Shown piece by piece: positions 60,517-64,000 of a stretch of DNA of 64,000 nt. Made by a program: the position numbers and the translations under genes. The stretch is from MWEI01 sp964600235. GTDB lineage: Bacteria > Desulfobacterota > Desulfomonilia > UBA1062. The notes under the pieces were generated by a model. It was not told where the DNA came from and ran no database searches. It was given only the letters and a program-made list of their open reading frames with translations. Where the stretch lies: positions 1-64,000 of the forward strand of contig CAZRIV010000007.1 in NCBI GenBank assembly GCA_964600235.1. Reading direction: 5' to 3'. The first letter of the stretch is position 1. Each line of letters starts with the position of its first letter.

Positions 60517-61721
60517 TGGCAGGCGGGATAAGGGATAAGGTGGCCATTCTGGGAATGGGCTGCACCCGGTTCGGCGAGCGGTGGAACGACAGCGCGGAAG
60601 ACCTCGTGGTGGAGGCCTTTGAAGAGTGCCTGCTTGACGCGGGCATAGAGAAAAGGCAGATCGATGCCGCATGGATGGGTGTCTGCTTTGACGAGGTCAA
60701 TGTGGGCAAGAGCGCCCTTTCCGCCTCCCTGGCGCTCAGGCTGCCGAACATTGCAGTCACCCGTGTGGAGAACTTCTGCGCAAGCGGAACGGAATCGTTC
60801 AGGGGGGCGGTGTACGCCGTCGCATCAGGCGCATGCGACATCGCGCTCGCCCTGGGCGTGGAGAAACTCAAGGACATCGGTTATGGAGGCCTGCCCGAGT
60901 TCAGCACGGCAATCGGCATCACCAACTCGCTCTGGTTCCCGAACATGACGGCGCCGGGTGCCTTCGCGCTGCTGGCCACCAGTTATGTGGCTCGTTACGG
61001 CCTTGACATCCAGGAGGTGAAGAAGGCCATGGCCCATGTCTCGGTGAAGAGCCATGCCAACGGCGCGCTCAACCCCAAGGCCCACCTGCGCCGGCCCGTC
61101 ACGGAGGAGCAGGTTCTGTTCTCGCCCATGATCGCATTCCCCCTGGGCCTCTTCGACTGCTGCGGGGTAAGCGACGGCGCGGCCTGTGCCATCGTGACAA
61201 CCCCCGAGATCGCCCGGTCTTTAGGCAAGAAGGATGTCATCACCGTGAAGGGACTCCAGCTTTCGCTCAGCAACGGGACCGAGATGTGCCACGACTGGGA
61301 CGCCGCACACTTCATCACCACCACCAAGGCGAGCAGGGCCGCCTATGAAGAGGCCGGCATCACCAACCCGCGCGAAGAGATAAGCATGATGGAGGTCCAT
61401 GACTGTTTCTCCATCACCGAGCTCGTGACCATGGAAGACCTGCACATCTCCGAGCGGGGCAAGGCGGCCCAGGACATCATGGACGGCTTCTTCGACCTGG
61501 GCGGCAAGATCCCCTGCCAGACAGACGGGGGCCTCAAGTGTTTCGGGCACCCCATCGGCGCGTCGGGCCTCAGGATGCTCTACGAGATGTACCTCCAGCT
61601 GCTGGGGCGCGCCGGGGCAAGACAGCTCAAGGACCCGAGATACGGCCTGACCCACAACCTCGGGGGCCTGCCCATGATGAATGTCAGCAGCATTGCCATC
61701 ATCGGAAGATATGGGAATTGA
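60513..61721 (+). CDS. thiolase-family acyl-CoA acyltransferase
   Basis: 402 residues. The nucleophile Cys is in VENFCASGTES (near 89), FDCCGVSDGAACAI lies mid-protein, and the base motifs are GHPIGASGL (near 346) and HNLGG at the end. The final conserved Cys of classical thiolases is not obvious, as in SCP2-type thiolases. It overlaps the HMGCS-like gene by 4 nt (ATGA); a second ATG follows directly. It likely cleaves a 3-oxoacyl-CoA. Confidence 0.9.
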   Translation: MMAGGIRDKVAILGMGCTRFGERWNDSAEDLVVEAFEECLLDAGIEKRQIDAAWMGVCFDEVNVGKSALSASLALRLPNIAVTRVENFCASGTESFRGAVYAVASGACDIALALGVEKLKDIGYGGLPEFSTAIGITNSLWFPNMTAPGAFALLATSYVARYGLDIQEVKKAMAHVSVKSHANGALNPKAHLRRPVTEEQVLFSPMIAFPLGLFDCCGVSDGAACAIVTTPEIARSLGKKDVITVKGLQLSLSNGTEMCHDWDAAHFITTTKASRAAYEEAGITNPREEISMMEVHDCFSITELVTMEDLHISERGKAAQDIMDGFFDLGGKIPCQTDGGLKCFGHPIGASGLRMLYEMYLQLLGRAGARQLKDPRYGLTHNLGGLPMMNVSSIAIIGRYGN

Positions 61722-61736
61722 GGAGGGATAAGAGTT

Positions 61737-62186
61737 ATGGCGGATTACTCTAAGATCGGCAAAGAGTATACGGCGGCTTCATGGGAAGTGGAGCGGGGAA
61801 AGATCAGGGAGCTCATCAGGGCCATCGGGGACTTCGATCCCATATACGTGGACAAACAGGCAGCCGTCCAGGAAGGATACAGGGACTGTCCAGCGCCACC
61901 CACCTATCTCACCGTGCCCATGATGTGGTCCTCCTCGGTACCGGGGGTATTGACGGACCTGTCCATCAACCTGGCGAACATCCTCCATGGTGAAGAGGAG
62001 TACGAGTATTACCAGGAGATCTATCCCGGCGATGTCCTGTCCGGCACGCCCACGGTGTCGTCCATCGTGGAGAAGACCAGCAAATCGGGCAGGAAGATGA
62101 ACATGATCACCATCGAGATCCTCTATACGAACCAGAACGGGCAAAAGGTCGCCAAGGCTAGGACGCTCCTGGTGGAGCGGGTGTAG
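61737..62186 (+). CDS. MaoC-type dehydratase, N-terminal-like hot-dog subunit
   Basis: 149 residues. A FAS1-dehydratase-like hot-dog fold: GKEYTAASWEVERGKIRELI, then IGDFDPIYVDKQAAVQEGYR and APPTYLTVPM. These N-terminal-type MaoC halves usually lack the catalytic His and pair with a catalytic MaoC subunit, here the next gene 11 nt downstream. Together they would hydrate an enoyl-CoA to a (3R)-hydroxyacyl-CoA. Confidence 0.88.
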   Translation: MADYSKIGKEYTAASWEVERGKIRELIRAIGDFDPIYVDKQAAVQEGYRDCPAPPTYLTVPMMWSSSVPGVLTDLSINLANILHGEEEYEYYQEIYPGDVLSGTPTVSSIVEKTSKSGRKMNMITIEILYTNQNGQKVAKARTLLVERV

Positions 62187-62197
62187 GAGGTACTTTT

Positions 62198-62629
62198 ATG
62201 AGAGAGGTATTCTTTGAAGATGTAGCCGTGGGCATGGAGATGCCCACGCTCGTCAAGGGGCCCATCATCAAGCTCCATAACATCATCTATGCAGGCGCGT
62301 CGGGCGATTTCAACCCGCTGCACACGGACGACGACTTTGCCCGGGCCGTGGGCATGAAGGACGGGATGATCACCCACGGGATGCTCATCATGGGCTTTGT
62401 GGGCCATGCAGTCACCAACTTCATACCCAAGAAATACCTGAAGCGCTTCGGTGTGAGGTTTGCCGGCATGACCAGGCCCGGCAACACTATCACCATAACG
62501 GGCAGTGTGGTAGAAAAGAAGAGTGCCGGGGGAAGCAACCTCATTACCTGCGAGGTGACGGCCGTTGATGAAACCGGTGATGTGAAGATCACCGGCAGCT
62601 TTGACGCGGCACTTCCCTCCAGAGGGTGA
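62198..62629 (+). CDS. MaoC-family (R)-specific enoyl-CoA hydratase
   Basis: 143 residues with the hydratase-2 motif AGASGDFNPLHTDDDFARAVG (Asp and His catalytic, near 31-36), then ITHGMLIMGFVGHAV. It forms the active heterodimer partner of the preceding gene. The stop overlaps the reading frame of the SDR region but the SDR start is 32 nt later. Confidence 0.92.
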   Translation: MREVFFEDVAVGMEMPTLVKGPIIKLHNIIYAGASGDFNPLHTDDDFARAVGMKDGMITHGMLIMGFVGHAVTNFIPKKYLKRFGVRFAGMTRPGNTITITGSVVEKKSAGGSNLITCEVTAVDETGDVKITGSFDAALPSRG

Positions 62630-62661
62630 TAGAAGAACATTTCAGGAGGAGGGACTCAGAA

Positions 62662-63567
62662 ATGGCGAAAATCGATTTTACGGGAAGGGTGGCCATCGTC
62701 ACCGGGGCAGGGGCCGGCCTGGGCAGGCAGTATGCCCTGGAGCTGGCAAAACGGGGCGCCAGGATCGTGGTGAACGACCTCGGCGGCAGCCGCGACGGCG
62801 TGGGGCACAGTGACGCGGCCGCCAACAAGGTGGTGGACGAGATCAAGGCACTGGGCGGCCAGGCTGTGCCGAACTACGACAATGTGGCAGATGCCCAGGG
62901 CGGCGAGAACATCACAAGGACCGCCATCGACGCCTTCGGCAAGGTGGATATCCTGATCAACAATGCCGGCATCCTGAGGGACAAGACCTTCAACAAAATG
63001 GAAGAGGAAAACTGGGACACGGTCATGGCCGTGCACCTCAGGGGCGCCTTCTGCGTGACCAAACCCGCCTTCGTGAACATGAGGGAAAACGGGTACGGCA
63101 GGATCATCATGACCACTTCAGGGGCCGGCCTGTTCGGCAACTTCGGCCAGAGCAACTATGCCTCGGCCAAGATGGGGCTCATCGGGCTCACCAACGTGCT
63201 CAAGCTCGAAGGCGCCAAATACAACATCAAGACCAACGTGATCGTCCCGGTGGCCGCGTCCCGCCTCACCGAGGATGTACTGCCCCCGCAGCTCTTCGAA
63301 AAGATGAAGCCTGATTTCATAACCCCTGCGGTACTGTACATGTGCTCCGAGCAGTGCGCGGATTCAGGCATGATCATCAATGCGACGCTCGGTTACTACA
63401 GCCGCTCCGCCGTGGTGACGGGCCCCGGGGCCTTCCTCTCCGACGGCCACCGGATCCCCGAGCCCGAGGAGATCATGGACGCCTGGGCAAAGATAAAGAG
63501 CCTGGATGATCCCAAGTACTTTGATCAGCTCCCGGAGATGTTCGGGGTGCTCGGGCCTCTGCTGTAG
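62662..63567 (+). CDS. MFE-2-like (3R)-hydroxyacyl-CoA dehydrogenase (SDR)
   Basis: 301 residues from the ATG at 62662, which follows AGGAGGAGG. NAD-binding GAGAGLGRQ (about 13), the NDLGGSRDG insert typical of the peroxisomal multifunctional enzyme type 2, NNAGI, catalytic Ser in TTSGAGLFGNFGQ, and YASAK (about 165). It would oxidise the (3R)-hydroxyacyl-CoA formed by the MaoC pair, feeding the thiolase. Last gene of the operon, with a hairpin after it. Confidence 0.92.
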   Translation: MAKIDFTGRVAIVTGAGAGLGRQYALELAKRGARIVVNDLGGSRDGVGHSDAAANKVVDEIKALGGQAVPNYDNVADAQGGENITRTAIDAFGKVDILINNAGILRDKTFNKMEEENWDTVMAVHLRGAFCVTKPAFVNMRENGYGRIIMTTSGAGLFGNFGQSNYASAKMGLIGLTNVLKLEGAKYNIKTNVIVPVAASRLTEDVLPPQLFEKMKPDFITPAVLYMCSEQCADSGMIINATLGYYSRSAVVTGPGAFLSDGHRIPEPEEIMDAWAKIKSLDDPKYFDQLPEMFGVLGPLL

Positions 63568-63593
63568 CTGACGGTTAAAAATATCTGCACTTT

Positions 63594-63632
63594 AAATGGG
63601 TCATGCTCCCTTATCGGGGTCATGACCCATTT
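63594..63632 (+). terminator. terminator-like hairpin after the CoA operon
   Basis: A 12-bp perfect stem AAATGGGTCATG (63594-63605) / CATGACCCATTT (63621-63632), 27 nt beyond the SDR stop. The T-run is short (the stem ends ATTT then CG). Confidence 0.6.
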
Positions 63633-64000
63633 CGCCCCCTGCACTTTCATCATTGATACCAAAGGAATCGGACCAACATACCGCAGAACCTGGTTGCAGT
63701 TTCTTCATGTACGCGCAGGGTGCACCGCTTGAGGTATTACCTAATACATAACTGCTTGAAGTATTCGGTGTGTATGCCTGGAAAGGTTTGCCATCGATCC
63801 GGCATTTTTGCCTACTTGGAACTTCAATTTAATCTGTGGTACATTTTTTGGACCAGATCGGCTAGTTATGGGAAGCGCAGGTCAATCCGACAAGCAGAAT
63901 TACTAGCAGGGTGAGAGAACAACGGATTAACCTGAGAAATGACCTCATCCTCTTACCATGGGAGAAAACAAATTGAAGCGCATATTATATAGCACACTTT
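63633..64000. other. right-edge intergenic region
   Basis: 368 nt without a convincing gene. A weak direct repeat of about 20 nt is visible (CGCTTGAGGTATT at 63727 and TGCTTGAAGTATT at about 63752). The end is AT-rich and may hold a promoter for a gene beyond the window. Confidence 0.35.

Noticed and set aside
63720..63914. 64-codon + strand frame near the right edge
   Set aside because: No ribosome-binding site and no domain; the translation looks random, and it lies in an AT-rich intergenic stretch.
1..64000. CRISPR arrays, rRNA, tRNA, insertion sequences
   Set aside because: No regularly spaced direct repeats, no rRNA or tRNA signatures and no transposase or integrase reading frame were seen on either strand.

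Overview
The window looks like a chromosomal segment of a GC-rich, strictly or facultatively anaerobic Gram-negative bacterium, most likely a deltaproteobacterium in the broad sense (Desulfobacterota). This is an inference from gene content: a four-subunit 2-oxoacid:ferredoxin oxidoreductase with an ACT-domain partner, a pgk-tpiA-secG operon, LolA, an ABC-exported surface polysaccharide, a sigma54 GlrK/QseG/GlrR-like system, and a CoA-ligated substrate catabolic operon. No rRNA, tRNA, CRISPR array or transposase was recognised.

Layout. 1-2.3 kb is an AT-rich accessory strip: an alpha/beta hydrolase, a ccdAB toxin-antitoxin pair and a vapBC pair, all on the + strand. Each unit is followed by the same short bulged hairpin, and an attC-like fold sits at the left edge, so the strip looks like gene cassettes. 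2.4-5.2 kb holds tatA and the pgk-tpiA-secG operon. 6.1-9.1 kb holds the oxidoreductase operon. 9.1-10.7 kb is a three-gene small heat shock operon with a sigma32-like promoter and possible RNA thermometers. 10.7-11.9 kb is a sparse patch with an unknown Cys-containing protein and a decayed VPLPA/PEP-CTERM protein gene. 11.9-18.5 kb holds lolA, ftsK, rnj and two acyltransferases. 18.7-22.8 kb holds an orphan flagellar-rod-like protein, a histidine kinase/lipoprotein/sigma54 activator trio and a PilZ protein. 23.1-32.5 kb holds NDH-2, MarC, an isochorismatase-fold protein, an ABC-F ATPase, an MgtE-like sensor with a divergent NRAMP transporter, and a CruF-like membrane protein.

32.7-57.2 kb is a ~25 kb polysaccharide locus read on the minus strand. 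It has eight glycosyltransferases, two asparagine-synthase-like amidotransferases, an apparent UDP-L-QuiNAc/UDP-L-FucNAc-type precursor trio (CapE-like, RmlD-like and WecB-like), a DegT aminotransferase, a PglD-like acyltransferase, several methyltransferases, and a Wzm/Wzt exporter. Wzt has a C-terminal cargo-binding domain, and its gene is immediately followed by one for a kinase-like/methyltransferase fusion that could be a WbdD-type chain terminator.

57.8-63.6 kb is a + strand operon (type III CoA-transferase, HMG-CoA-synthase-like/DUF35 fusion, thiolase, two MaoC hydratases, MFE-2-like SDR) that looks like a complete R-specific beta-oxidation-type module.

Long intergenic inverted repeats link the regions. 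Three copies (26.2, 47.6 and 57.4 kb) share flanks and a 33-34 nt loop, while their 23-26 bp stems differ in sequence but remain paired. A fourth hairpin (32.5 kb) has a perfect 33 bp stem. All coordinates and motif calls were read by eye; family names come from recognised motifs, not from database searches.
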